Shown in pieces: positions 34,087 to 42,856 of a stretch of DNA of 64,000 nt. Position numbers and translations under genes: made by a program. The notes beneath the pieces are model-generated. The model saw nothing but the letters and a program-made list of their open reading frames with translations, was not told the DNA's origin and searched no databases. Origin of the DNA: Anaerotignum neopropionicum (GTDB taxonomy: Bacteria; Bacillota; Clostridia; Lachnospirales; Anaerotignaceae); NCBI RefSeq assembly GCF_001571775.1, contig NZ_LRVM01000012.1, positions 26,405 to 90,404 of the forward strand. Reading direction: 5' to 3'. The stretch's first letter is position 1, and each line of letters begins with the position of its first letter.

Positions 34087-35475
34087 ATGTCAACAACAAT
34101 AGAAAACCGTGGTCAATTTGGATCCAAATTAGGATTTATCCTTTCTGCGGCTGGATCTGCAGTAGGTCTCGGTAACATCTGGAAGTTCCCCGGTAAAGCA
34201 TACAATAACGGCGGCGGTTCTTTCTTGGTAATCTACATACTTATGGTAGCTATAATCGGTACAACTGTAATGCTTGCAGAATTCGTACTTGGTCGTAAAA
34301 CACAAAAGAACGCAATTGGCGCTCTGCGGGAGTTGAACGAAAAATATTCCTGGGTTGGCGGTCTGGGGGTTTTAACAGGTTTTATTATTCTTTGCTATTA
34401 CTGCCAAGTTGGCGGCTGGACGATCAAGTATATTATTGCTTATCTCACAGAATCCGCAACTGTATATGCAGACCCTACTGCTTACTTCTTGAATATGCTG
34501 GGTGTAAACGGATTCCCTCTTCAAGGCGCAATCATTTTCCCTCTTATATTCCTTGCTTTAACATCCTTCATTATTAGTCGTGGTGTTGCGGATGGTATTG
34601 AAAAACTCAGCAAATTCCTTATGCCTTTGCTGTTTATTTTGCTGATTGGTTTGATGATTCGTGCTTGTACATTGCCCGGCGCTGGCGAAGGCGTTGCGTA
34701 TATGCTGCACTTTGATCCATCCAAAATTAACGGAAATTCCTTCCTTGTAGCTCTTGGTCAGGCATTCTTCTCTCTTTCTTTAGGTATGGGCGTTATGATC
34801 ACTTATGCTTCTTACCTGAGCAAAGAAGACAACCTGATAAGCAATACCGGTGTTGTTTGTGTATTGGATACTTGCGTTGCTTTATTTGCCGGCTTCATGA
34901 TTATCCCTGCTGTATGTGCAACAGGTATTGACCCTGGTATGGGTGGCGGTTTTGCTTTCGCTACTTTGGCAGGTGTATTTATGTCAATTCCCGGTGGTAC
35001 TATATTCGGCTTGTTGTTCTATTCATTGTTATTCTTTGCGGCGATTACTTCCTCTATTTCCATTTTGGAAGGCACCGTGGCATTTCTGGTTGAAGAAAAA
35101 GGTATGGAACGTAAGAAAACCGTTGTTTATGTTTCCATGGTTTTGTTTGTCATCGGTGTATTCTACACATTATCTCAGGCATACATGAACATCAAGGGTA
35201 TCTGGTGGTCATTGGATGGTGTTCAGTTCCCTATTTTAGGCGACTTCATGGAATACCTGACCGACCGTCTATTGCTGCCTTTTGGCGCATTCTTCACAAC
35301 TGTTTTTGTTGGTTGGATTTGGGGTACAGACAATGCAATTAAAGAGGCGACCTCTGATGGAAAATACAAATTCAGTTTGGCACCTGCTTGGGCTTTCCTT
35401 GTAAAATTCGCAGCTCCCATTGCTATTTTGTGCATCATCATAGCAGGTTTGTTCTTGGGTATGTCTATTGCATAA
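34087..35475 (+). CDS. Sodium:neurotransmitter symporter family (NSS/SNF) transporter
   Basis: Sodium-coupled amino acid or amine importer of the LeuT fold. The 462 residues hold the TM1 signature SKLGFILSAAGSAVGLGNIWKFP (about 12-34), including the sodium-site residues, and about 11-12 membrane segments. GSAVGLGNIWKFP and NGGGSFLVIYILM are diagnostic for bacterial NSS proteins. The ATG at 34087 follows TAGGAGGAATT; an in-frame upstream ATG has no such site. Substrate unknown. Monocistronic, with a long leader and a strong terminator, suggesting post-initiation control. Confidence 0.95.
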   Translation: MSTTIENRGQFGSKLGFILSAAGSAVGLGNIWKFPGKAYNNGGGSFLVIYILMVAIIGTTVMLAEFVLGRKTQKNAIGALRELNEKYSWVGGLGVLTGFIILCYYCQVGGWTIKYIIAYLTESATVYADPTAYFLNMLGVNGFPLQGAIIFPLIFLALTSFIISRGVADGIEKLSKFLMPLLFILLIGLMIRACTLPGAGEGVAYMLHFDPSKINGNSFLVALGQAFFSLSLGMGVMITYASYLSKEDNLISNTGVVCVLDTCVALFAGFMIIPAVCATGIDPGMGGGFAFATLAGVFMSIPGGTIFGLLFYSLLFFAAITSSISILEGTVAFLVEEKGMERKKTVVYVSMVLFVIGVFYTLSQAYMNIKGIWWSLDGVQFPILGDFMEYLTDRLLLPFGAFFTTVFVGWIWGTDNAIKEATSDGKYKFSLAPAWAFLVKFAAPIAILCIIIAGLFLGMSIA

Positions 35476-35502
35476 TATCATTTGATTTGCAATAGTTTTA
35501 GA

Positions 35503-35540
35503 AAAAAAGCGATAATCATAAAAATGATTATCGCTTTTTT
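35503..35540 (+). terminator. Terminator of the NSS transporter gene
   Basis: AAAAAGCGATAATCAT pairs perfectly with ATGATTATCGCTTTTT across a four-base loop, 28 bases after the stop codon. Confidence 0.93.
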
Positions 35541-35753
35541 GTTTCTTGTATGAAATCCTTCTCCTCACCAACATGAACCCCGGAATACAAAATCATCTTT
35601 TTTCAAAGAAAGCATACCATTTCTCAAATCTACAGCTTTATAGCTGTTTTCCACAAGTGTTGATATTCCCTGTTAGCTATAAAACAAAGCCTGTTTTGGC
35701 TGTTTTGAATGCTTTTCAATATAGCCTATTCTGAAGTTTTAAAATCTATCTAC

Positions 35754-35793
35754 AAAAAAAGCGACAACAAGCACCTCCCGCTGTCATCGCCTC
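35754..35793 (-). terminator. Possible terminator of mgtE
   Basis: On the minus strand GCGATGACA and TTGTCGC form an imperfect, bulged stem that is followed by TTTTTTTGTAG. It lies about 40 bases after the mgtE stop codon. Confidence 0.45.
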
Positions 35794-35831
35794 TCTAAAA
35801 GCTGTAATTTCAATTAGATATTGAAAACCTT

Positions 35832-37184
35832 CTATAATACAAAAATTGCCGCAAGCGTAAAATAAATAATCAAAGCAATTACATCGACAACCGTAGTAAT
35901 CAGCGGCCCAGCCATCATTGCAGGGTCTAGTTTAAAGGCCTTTGCTAAAATTGGCAAGAAACAGCCAATTGTCTTAGCCAAAACAACAACCAGCGCCATA
36001 CTAACGGATACCGAAAGATTTACCCAAAATCCAGCGTCACTGTTCACTAGTGTCATCTTAAGCATATTCATAAGGCCTAAAGCTAAGCCGCAAATAACCC
36101 CCACGCGAATTTCTTTCCACACAACCTTAAGCACATCTTTTAATTGAATTTCACCTAATGCCATACCACGAATAATCATGGTAGATGCTTGAGAACCGGC
36201 ATTACCGCCTGTATCTGTTATAATTGGTATAAATCCAGAAAGAATTACTACTGTTTCAATAAGGCTAGAATACCGAACAATAACCATGCTGCTTAAAGTA
36301 CCCGAAACCATCAATAAAGACAACCATACAATTCTATTTTTTGCAAGTATCATAACAGGGGTCTTTAAATATTCCTCATCTGAAGGAATTAACGCCGCCA
36401 TCTTTTCCATATCTTCCGTTGTTTCCTGTTCGATAACATCTACGATGTCATCAACAGTAATAATACCAACCAAACGCCCTTCTGTGTCCGTAACCGGCAA
36501 AGCCATCCAGTTGTATTTTTTAAAGATATTCGCAACCTCTTCCTGGTCATCCGTGGTTAATACAGAAACAATATCCTCCTGCATCAGTTCTTCTATGGTT
36601 TCATCATCCGACGCACAAATCAAAGTTCTTAATGGCACAACCCCAATCAGCTTTCTTTGATCATCAATCACATAGCAGGTATAAATCGTTTCTTTATCCG
36701 TTCCCGTCTGCTTAATTTGCTTCATTGCAGTGGCAACCGTCATACTACTGCGCAGCTTTACAAACTCAATGGTCATCAAGCTTCCCGCAGAATTTTCAGG
36801 ATAATTCAAAAAACGATTAATCAGTTTCCTTGTTTCTGCGTCCGTATTGCGTAGAACCTTCTTTACTAGATTTGCCGGAGCCTCCTCCAAGAAATCCACT
36901 GTATCATCCAAAAACATCTCATCCACAATATTGCGAACCTCTCGATCCGTAATAGAATGAACAATATGCTCCTGGGTATCGCTATCCATATAGGAAAAGA
37001 CGTCTGCCGCCATATCCTTTGTAAGCAAACGAAAAACAAACAACTGCTTTTCGGCGGTCAATTCTTCAAAATATTCCGCCACATTAACAGGCTGTTCCGA
37101 GTTTAACTCATCTTTTAAACGAGCATACTCTCCTGATTCCATTAACTTATTTAAAACATTAAATAATTTCTGCATTTCCTCCAT
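35832..37184 (-). CDS. mgtE: Magnesium transporter MgtE
   Basis: Magnesium channel gated by cytosolic Mg2+. The 450 residues comprise the N-domain (about 1-120), two CBS domains (about 125-250, with NSAGSLMTIEFVKLRSSMTV and the second around ALPVTDTEGRLVGIITVDDIVDVI) and five membrane helices (about 275-450), including the pore-lining GGNAGSQASTMIIRG. The ATG at 37184 has GGGGTGAAGG upstream; starting one codon group later would leave too little room. It has a long leader that contains a small ORF and two competing hairpins, described separately. Confidence 0.95.
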   Translation of the reverse strand: MEEMQKLFNVLNKLMESGEYARLKDELNSEQPVNVAEYFEELTAEKQLFVFRLLTKDMAADVFSYMDSDTQEHIVHSITDREVRNIVDEMFLDDTVDFLEEAPANLVKKVLRNTDAETRKLINRFLNYPENSAGSLMTIEFVKLRSSMTVATAMKQIKQTGTDKETIYTCYVIDDQRKLIGVVPLRTLICASDDETIEELMQEDIVSVLTTDDQEEVANIFKKYNWMALPVTDTEGRLVGIITVDDIVDVIEQETTEDMEKMAALIPSDEEYLKTPVMILAKNRIVWLSLLMVSGTLSSMVIVRYSSLIETVVILSGFIPIITDTGGNAGSQASTMIIRGMALGEIQLKDVLKVVWKEIRVGVICGLALGLMNMLKMTLVNSDAGFWVNLSVSVSMALVVVLAKTIGCFLPILAKAFKLDPAMMAGPLITTVVDVIALIIYFTLAAIFVL

Positions 37185-37203
37185 TGCCTTCACCCCGTTC
37201 CAA

Positions 37204-37310
37204 TAAAAAAACACGACTTATTTTCTTCAAATTCGCCGTGTGTTATCCAAAAAAGGGCACAAAAACCGAAGGGTCTAACTCAGAAAATGAAGCAAACCCA
37301 AACACACGGC
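37204..37310 (-). promoter_or_regulatory. Attenuator with mutually exclusive hairpins in the mgtE leader
   Basis: On the minus strand three segments are visible. Arm 1, GCCGTGTGTT (37301-37310), lies inside the leader ORF. Arm 2, AACACACGGC (37235-37244), is its perfect 10-base complement. Arm 3, GTCGTGT (37211-37217), pairs with the last seven bases of arm 2 (one G-U pair) and is followed directly by TTTTTTT (37204-37210). Arm 1-2 would be an antiterminator and arm 2-3 an intrinsic terminator just before the mgtE ribosome-binding site. The pairings are seen; the control is inferred. Confidence 0.7.
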
Positions 37311-37376
37311 AATATTCAACTGATACGTTCGATAACTCTCAGGTTCTAAAGGTATACCATCGCTTTTGCCATCCAT
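37275..37376 (-). CDS. Candidate 33-residue leader peptide of mgtE
   Basis: Starts at the ATG at 37376, six bases after GAGGTG, about 36 bases from the predicted transcription start, and ends at TAG 37275. It begins MDGKSDGIPLEPESYRTYQL and ends AVCLGLLHFLS. The early part holds acidic residues interleaved with prolines (PLEPE). The codons for Ala-Val-Cys (GCC GTG TGT) are arm 1 of the antiterminator. A longer frame reaching back to 37538 has no other start signal. It could be chance, but position, site and overlap with the hairpin arm argue for function. Confidence 0.6.
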   Translation of the reverse strand: MDGKSDGIPLEPESYRTYQLNIAVCLGLLHFLS

Positions 37377-37419
37377 TTGAATCACCTCTGCTTTTATAAT
37401 TATTTTTATACATAATAAT

Positions 37420-37448
37420 AGTATATTCCTGAAAAATTTTAACGTCAA
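37420..37448 (-). promoter_or_regulatory. Promoter of the mgtE leader
   Basis: Minus strand TTGACG (37443-37448) and TATACT (37420-37425) with exactly 17 bases between. Five of six -35 positions match consensus. The predicted start near 37412 leaves a 228-base leader before mgtE. Confidence 0.82.
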
Positions 37449-37548
37449 CACCCTTTGTGCAAAATTTTCAAAAACTTTTTTCTTTTTCAATGAAAAAATG
37501 TTAACTGCAGTAAAAAAACACAAATTTTTTTGCAACAAGAAAGTTTAC

Positions 37549-38898
37549 TCAATATTTTTTCAAAAAATTTCCAAATTTTGTATACTGTCCCAACCAAGTT
37601 AAATCCACAATTCCCGTAGGGCCATTTCTTTGCTTCGCAATGATTAATTCCCCTTGATTTTTTTTCTCAGTATCTGGAAAATAATACTCATCCCGATATA
37701 AAAAAGCAACTACGTCAGCATCCTGCTCTATGGCACCGGACTCACGCAAGTCGGAAAGCATAGGTCTGTGGTCACTTCTTTGCTCGCAGGCACGGCTCAA
37801 CTGAGATAAAGCAATCAAAGGGGCTTCCATCTCACGGGCAATGGCCTTTAAATTACGGGAAATCTCAGAAATTTCTTGCTGCCTAGAATCTGTTCTGCCA
37901 TTCCCGCTCATTAGCTGTAGGTAATCAATCACAATCAATCCCAGTCCCTTTTCCGCCTTTAGGCGACGGCACTTGGATCGCACATCCATAGGAGAAATCC
38001 CCGGAGTATCATCAATATAAATGGGTGCTTGGGACAGGGGACCCATGGCCCGAATTAAATCCTCCCAATCCTTATCGTTTAGCTCACCCGTTCTTAGCTT
38101 TTGGGCGTCCAGCATTGCCTCCGAACAAAGCATACGGTTTACCAATTGATCTCGGCTCATTTCCAACGAAAACACAGCCACAGGCACATTGCTCCTGATT
38201 GCCGCATTTTGAATAATATTTAAAGCAAAGGCAGTCTTTCCCATGGAGGGGCGGGCAGCAAGGAGAATCAAGTCGGACTTTTGCAGCCCAGCCGTCTTAG
38301 CATCAAAATCAACAAAGCCTGTAGATACACCCGTCAGCTTACCCTTAGAGCGGTAAATATCCTCAATTTTTTCAATGGAATCTACAGCAATATCACGAAT
38401 ATGATGAAACTCCTCCGTATGGCGCTTTTGCATAATTTCATAAATACTTTTTTCCGCCTGCTCCATAATGCTATTTATGGTCTCTTTTCCATCATAACTC
38501 ATTTGAGAAATGTTTCCCGCTGTTCGAATTAACCTTCGCAACACGGATTTTTCTTCTACAATCGATGCATAATGCCGCACATTCACGGAGCTGCCTACCG
38601 CAGTAGAAAGGGTGGCCAAAAATGGCACGCCGCCTACCTGTTCAAAAACCCCCTTCTCCTCCAGCTTATTTTTCACTGTGATTACATCAATAGGCGCGGC
38701 GGAACGATACAACTCTTGCGCTGCCTCAAAAACCATTCTATGGTCGGGACGATAAAAATCCTCCCCCATAAGAACTTCAAGGGCAATCGCAGCCGCATCC
38801 CGATCCAAAAACATAGAGCCTAATACAGCCTGTTCCGCTGTTTCATCATAGGGCGGCACGCCACGGATATTTTCATTTTGTTTTTCTTTCTGTTCCAT
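37549..38898 (-). CDS. dnaB: Replicative DNA helicase DnaB
   Basis: Hexameric helicase at the replication fork. The 449 residues show the N-terminal DnaB domain (about 14-115, VPPYDETAEQAVLGSMFLD) and the RecA-like domain with Walker A ARPSMGKTA (215-223), VFSLEMS, Walker B LIVIDYLQLM and LSQLSR. The ATG at 38898 has GGAGG eight bases upstream. It follows rplI, and the pair rplI-dnaB with gdpP is a conserved Firmicute cluster. In several clostridia the same order holds. Confidence 0.97.
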   Translation of the reverse strand: MEQKEKQNENIRGVPPYDETAEQAVLGSMFLDRDAAAIALEVLMGEDFYRPDHRMVFEAAQELYRSAAPIDVITVKNKLEEKGVFEQVGGVPFLATLSTAVGSSVNVRHYASIVEEKSVLRRLIRTAGNISQMSYDGKETINSIMEQAEKSIYEIMQKRHTEEFHHIRDIAVDSIEKIEDIYRSKGKLTGVSTGFVDFDAKTAGLQKSDLILLAARPSMGKTAFALNIIQNAAIRSNVPVAVFSLEMSRDQLVNRMLCSEAMLDAQKLRTGELNDKDWEDLIRAMGPLSQAPIYIDDTPGISPMDVRSKCRRLKAEKGLGLIVIDYLQLMSGNGRTDSRQQEISEISRNLKAIAREMEAPLIALSQLSRACEQRSDHRPMLSDLRESGAIEQDADVVAFLYRDEYYFPDTEKKNQGELIIAKQRNGPTGIVDLTWLGQYTKFGNFLKKY

Positions 38899-38918
38899 GT
38901 ATTCCGCCTCCACTGCAA

Positions 38919-39365
38919 TCAAGCTTCCACAATTTTAATCAAAACTTCTGCTGTTACCTTTGGGTGCAGCTTGATTGTAGCTGTTCTTTCTCCAACCATT
39001 TTAATTGGGTCGCCGATAGAAACCTTCTTTTTGTCAATATCCAGCTTCGTTTGCTCCACAATTGCTTCAGCAACCTCTTTATTGGTAACAGAACCGAATA
39101 ACTTACCGTTTCCGCCAGTTTTCACTTTAATGGTAACCACTTTCTCCTTCAAAGCCTCCGCAATTTTCTGTGCACCTTCCAGTTCTTCTTGCTTACGTTT
39201 TTCTTCGGATTTTTGCTTCAGCTCGTAATCATTTAAATTGGACTTTGTTGCTTCCACAGCCAGCTTTTTGGGCAGCAAAAAATTTTTTGCATAGCCTTCA
39301 CTGGCGTTAATTAAATCGCCCTTTTTTCCAACACTTTTTACATCCTGTAATAAAATCAATTTCAT
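38919..39365 (-). CDS. rplI: 50S ribosomal protein L9
   Basis: Large-subunit protein at the base of the L1 stalk. The 148-residue length is standard. Residues 1-40 form the N-terminal rRNA-binding domain (MKLILLQDVKSVGKKGDLIN, GYAKNFLLPKKLAVEAT), about 41-75 the long connecting helix and the rest the C-terminal domain (GKLFGSVTNKEVAEAI). The start lies one base after the gdpP stop, preceded by AAGGAGG, so both are likely co-translated. Confidence 0.97.
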   Translation of the reverse strand: MKLILLQDVKSVGKKGDLINASEGYAKNFLLPKKLAVEATKSNLNDYELKQKSEEKRKQEELEGAQKIAEALKEKVVTIKVKTGGNGKLFGSVTNKEVAEAIVEQTKLDIDKKKVSIGDPIKMVGERTATIKLHPKVTAEVLIKIVEA

Positions 39366-39366
39366 A

Positions 39367-41337
39367 TTATGCTTCCTCCTTCAAATATTCTTGAATGGCA
39401 TGACGTATCTTCTCCTTGGCTTCTTCCAGCGTGCAATCTTGAAGCTGACCACCCGAAACTGTAAGATGCCCGCCGCCGCCCAATCTTTCCATAATTCTTT
39501 GAACATTAATGTCACCAAAGCTGCGAGCACTGATATACACCGTATTCCCCACTTTACAGCACACAAAAGAGGCCTTAATTCCCGTTACATTCATTAAATC
39601 ATCCGCAGCCTGCGCCGCTGTCAGCATTGAATTTTCAACATTGGCTGGGCAAACGGAAATTGCGATATTATCCATAAACAACTCCGCATCCCTCACCGCA
39701 GTAGCCTTGGCCTTATATGCATCCATATCATTTTGGAAAAGCAGCCGTACACGAATGCTATCCGCCCCGTTACGACGTAAAAACCCCGCCGTTTCAAAGG
39801 TAATCGCCCCCGTTTTTACGCAGAAATTCTTTGTATCCACCGTTATGCCGGCTAAAAGGGCATCCGCCTCAATGTTGGTAAGCCTTATCTTCTTGCCAAT
39901 ATGCTGAATCATCTCCGTAATCAGCTCTGAAGTGGAAGATGCATATGCCTCATGATAAACCAACACCGCCTGATCAATTGCGTCTGCACTCTTTCTATGA
40001 TGATCAAAGAGAACAACTCTTTTTGCCGCGTCCAGCACCGGTGGACTTTCCACCATACTTTTTCTGTTGGTATCGACAATGATTACCAAGGTGTTGTTAT
40101 CCATCATTTTTAAAGCTTCGGCGGTTTTTATCGTTAGGTTTGTAAAGTTGCCGCTTTTCTCCATCTTGTCCCAAAGTCTGCGAATACCAACCCCAACCTC
40201 ATTCATTACAATATGACTTTTTTTATCCATCGCCCTTGCAATGGCACAAATACCCATGCAAGCACCCATACTATCCAAATCGGCGTTTTTGTGTCCCATA
40301 ACCAATATTCCCGAGGATTCACCCATTAAATCCCAAAGGGCGTCTGCCTTAACTCTAGCGCGGATTCGTGCATTGCGCCCCATTTCACCGGTTTTCCCGC
40401 CGAAAAAGAGATACTTTTCACCCTCCTTCATTACAACCTGATCCCCGCCTCTGCCTAAAGCCAAATCAACGGCAGCCTTAGCATTTTGCATTGCCTCCTC
40501 TAGGGAGTTTTCGCCACACCCAATACCCATACTGATGGTAACAGGAATATGATCTCCAACGCTAATCTCACGAATGTCATTTAAAAACTCAAATTTCTTT
40601 TCTTTTAATTGTACCAGCCTACCTCTTTTTAGCAAAAAGAAATATCGATCCTTTTCCAGCTTTCGAATCACGCCGTCCACATCTTGCGCCAGCTGATTTA
40701 ATTTTCTATCAATTAAGGCTGATAATATTGGCCAACGAGTTTCGTCTAAACTATCCACAACTTCCTCGTAATTATCCAAAAAAATCATGCCTACAACCGT
40801 CTGTTGTTCTTCCAAAAGCTTCACCAGCTGCTGTTTTTGAGTTGCATCCACCAAAGTCATGGTTAAAACAGTACCAACGGCACCGTTTTCCTCAACCACA
40901 TCACAGTGATCTAAAGACCCTTCAAAAATTTTTTCGCCAACTTCCAGCAAGGTTTTTTCCCCCTCACCACTATGTCGTAATAATTGTTCCACAGACGCTT
41001 TTGCATCGTCAATATTGGCATAAACCTCTGTAAATTTATTATTATACATTAGTATATGTCCACGAATATCCAAAACCGCATAAGGAATTGGTAAATTCTG
41101 TGGTATTTGAAAATTCTCCTGCAATACCATAGTATCTAAAAAAGATGGAGCATCTTCCTTATCTACTTCAAAGGGAATGTGCAGCTCCTTTAACACCGGC
41201 CAGCCGAAAAAAACAGCAGCTCCCCCGATTAACGTTCCAATTCCCAAGTAAATATCCACCAAAGCACAAATAAAAACAATCATTGCCATGAATAAAATAG
41301 GAAGGATTACCTTATCACGTTTATTTAATTTAAACAT
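39367..41337 (-). CDS. gdpP: Cyclic-di-AMP phosphodiesterase GdpP
   Basis: Membrane enzyme that hydrolyses c-di-AMP. The 656 residues hold two membrane helices (about 10-48), a PAS-like segment (about 80-165), a degenerate GGDEF domain (about 175-310) and a DHH-DHHA1 domain (about 340-656). Catalytic metal ligands are visible in VMGHKNADLDSMG (H349, D353, D355), VIIVDTN (D421) and FDHHR (D445-H447). GGGGHLTVSGGQ marks DHHA1. The ATG at 41337 follows TGGAGGC. It heads the rplI-dnaB unit, a conserved arrangement. Confidence 0.95.
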   Translation of the reverse strand: MFKLNKRDKVILPILFMAMIVFICALVDIYLGIGTLIGGAAVFFGWPVLKELHIPFEVDKEDAPSFLDTMVLQENFQIPQNLPIPYAVLDIRGHILMYNNKFTEVYANIDDAKASVEQLLRHSGEGEKTLLEVGEKIFEGSLDHCDVVEENGAVGTVLTMTLVDATQKQQLVKLLEEQQTVVGMIFLDNYEEVVDSLDETRWPILSALIDRKLNQLAQDVDGVIRKLEKDRYFFLLKRGRLVQLKEKKFEFLNDIREISVGDHIPVTISMGIGCGENSLEEAMQNAKAAVDLALGRGGDQVVMKEGEKYLFFGGKTGEMGRNARIRARVKADALWDLMGESSGILVMGHKNADLDSMGACMGICAIARAMDKKSHIVMNEVGVGIRRLWDKMEKSGNFTNLTIKTAEALKMMDNNTLVIIVDTNRKSMVESPPVLDAAKRVVLFDHHRKSADAIDQAVLVYHEAYASSTSELITEMIQHIGKKIRLTNIEADALLAGITVDTKNFCVKTGAITFETAGFLRRNGADSIRVRLLFQNDMDAYKAKATAVRDAELFMDNIAISVCPANVENSMLTAAQAADDLMNVTGIKASFVCCKVGNTVYISARSFGDINVQRIMERLGGGGHLTVSGGQLQDCTLEEAKEKIRHAIQEYLKEEA

Positions 41338-41365
41338 TTTTATGCCTCCAAACCACACTGTTCCC

Positions 41366-41674
41366 TCATAGCTTAAGCCCCAGTTCCCGGTGCAATTCCA
41401 AAAGAGAAGTTTTCCATTCAGGCCTTTCTTCTTGCAAAAGTCCAAGCTTCAGCTTTGCCGCAGCTTTTTGGTCAAGGGTTTCCTTTGAAATTCCCATCCT
41501 TGCCGCCAAAAGATACATCACAATTTCCAGCTCAGCCAATATCTCTGCTTTTTCCCCTTTCGTTGCATTTTCTTGCATTGCGGAAAAAAACTGAGCCACA
41601 GCCGATAACATCTGGCATTGCAAATTTTCAGTCATTTTAATATTCTTTGCAATATCGAAATCCTTTGTATCCAT
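41366..41674 (-). CDS. MazG-like family protein
   Basis: A 102-residue all-helical protein of the MazG-like family (PF12643), resembling nucleotide pyrophosphohydrolases but lacking a clear EExxD metal motif; activity is uncertain. Visible features include AEILAELEIVMYLLAARMGI in the middle and a C-terminal LHRELGLKL. It lies 28 bases upstream of gdpP in the same direction and may be the first gene of that operon. TAGGAGG lies before the ATG. Confidence 0.75.
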   Translation of the reverse strand: MDTKDFDIAKNIKMTENLQCQMLSAVAQFFSAMQENATKGEKAEILAELEIVMYLLAARMGISKETLDQKAAAKLKLGLLQEERPEWKTSLLELHRELGLKL

Positions 41675-41924
41675 TAAAAACCGCCTCCTAGCAGATGGTT
41701 TTAATTATTATCTGCAATAATATATTATATCATAAATTTTTGTCTATCTCAATATGAAAGTGGCTTTCCTTAATATCGAAAAAATCTTAAAATAATTTCA
41801 GCTTAAAACAAAAATTTTACGACGCCAAAAAATCAAAAAAATATTTGCCCAACCAAATGGGTTGGAAAAGCTTTTCTCCGCAAACAGCTTCGGAAATTTT
41901 AACTTATTCGTTGAAATCCTGTTT

Positions 41925-41960
41925 TTACAAAAAAGGTGTCGACAAAGCCGACACCTTTAG
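41925..41960 (-). terminator. Terminator of the MoxR-DUF58 operon
   Basis: AAAGGTGTCG (41932-41941) pairs with CGACACCTTT (41949-41958); the minus strand continues with TTTTTTGTA. The rest of the 41675-41995 gap is AT-rich and without a gene. Confidence 0.88.
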
Positions 41961-41995
41961 ATAAACCACTTTTTCTATCAATAAAAAACAATCCC

Positions 41996-42856
41996 TTAAT
42001 GCAAAACCTCTCGAATGGCAGTAAAAATGGGCGTATGCTCGTTCATGCAATAAAACACTGCACCCGAACCAAAACAAAGATCACCCAATGCCCCTCTATG
42101 CTCTTTTAACGCCTTATTATAGGCCAACAGCACCGAAGAAGTCAATTCCAAATCACAGGTTTCTCCCGTTTCAGAGTCCTTTAGCCGCACAGCCTGTCCT
42201 TCCTTTGGCTGCTCCTCTTCCATGGACAACACCTGTACTAGGCACACCTGCTGCTTTTTTTTCTGTAAAACATGCACCGCTTCCTCCAAAGGCACCTCCG
42301 TAAAAAAATCCGAAATAACAATTGCTATACCTCGTCCCAATTTGCCGCTGTATAAACCGGCACGCAGAAGATTGGAGCCGCCGCTGCACTTCGCCTTCTC
42401 AAGAAGCCCCAATAGCTCAAAAAAGCAGTTTTTCCCAGTGCTTCCTCGCTTTTCCAAAATAATGGAATCATTCCATAGAAATAAACTCACACGGTCACCG
42501 CTGCAAAGACCTATATACGCCAAAGATGCCGCAAACGCCTTGGCCTGCAAAAACTTCTCTTCTTTTTCCATGGAGCTGCTGCAATCCAAAAAAATATTAA
42601 TTTCCGCCTGTTTTTCCTCCATAAATAGCTTCACATAAAGCTTGCCGAATCGCCCAAAACTATTCCAATCCACTCGCCTTAGGTCGTCCCCCATAATATA
42701 TTCCCGAAAATCCGAAAATTCTAGCGAACTGCCTTTGGCATGAGATTTTCTTGCGCCGCTGTAGCCATCCACACTCAGCCTTTGACGCAAAGAAAAAGAA
42801 AGCTTCTCTAATTGCATTAAATATTCTTTTGTAAAAATGTCTTGTAATGTTTTCAT
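41996..42856 (-). CDS. DUF58 domain protein (VWA-like)
   Basis: A 286-residue protein with the DUF58 signature: SLEFSDFREYIMGDDLRRVDWNSFGRFGKLYVKLF (about residues 46-80, read in parts) followed by a VWA-like MIDAS motif FLDCSSSMEKEEKF (about 88-101). Partner of MoxR AAA ATPases, thought to act as chaperone systems for enzyme or envelope maturation. It overlaps the moxR stop/start by four bases, so translation is coupled. Transglutaminase and vWA genes that often complete such loci are absent here. Confidence 0.9.
   Translation of the reverse strand: MKTLQDIFTKEYLMQLEKLSFSLRQRLSVDGYSGARKSHAKGSSLEFSDFREYIMGDDLRRVDWNSFGRFGKLYVKLFMEEKQAEINIFLDCSSSMEKEEKFLQAKAFAASLAYIGLCSGDRVSLFLWNDSIILEKRGSTGKNCFFELLGLLEKAKCSGGSNLLRAGLYSGKLGRGIAIVISDFFTEVPLEEAVHVLQKKKQQVCLVQVLSMEEEQPKEGQAVRLKDSETGETCDLELTSSVLLAYNKALKEHRGALGDLCFGSGAVFYCMNEHTPIFTAIREVLH

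Noticed and set aside
37185..37412. M-box (ykoK) magnesium riboswitch upstream of mgtE
   Set aside because: None of the conserved M-box segments could be found in the leader; the visible structure is a leader ORF with competing hairpins.
37275..37538. 87-codon gene upstream of mgtE
   Set aside because: The 5' part overlaps the promoter; only the last 33 codons have a ribosome-binding site.
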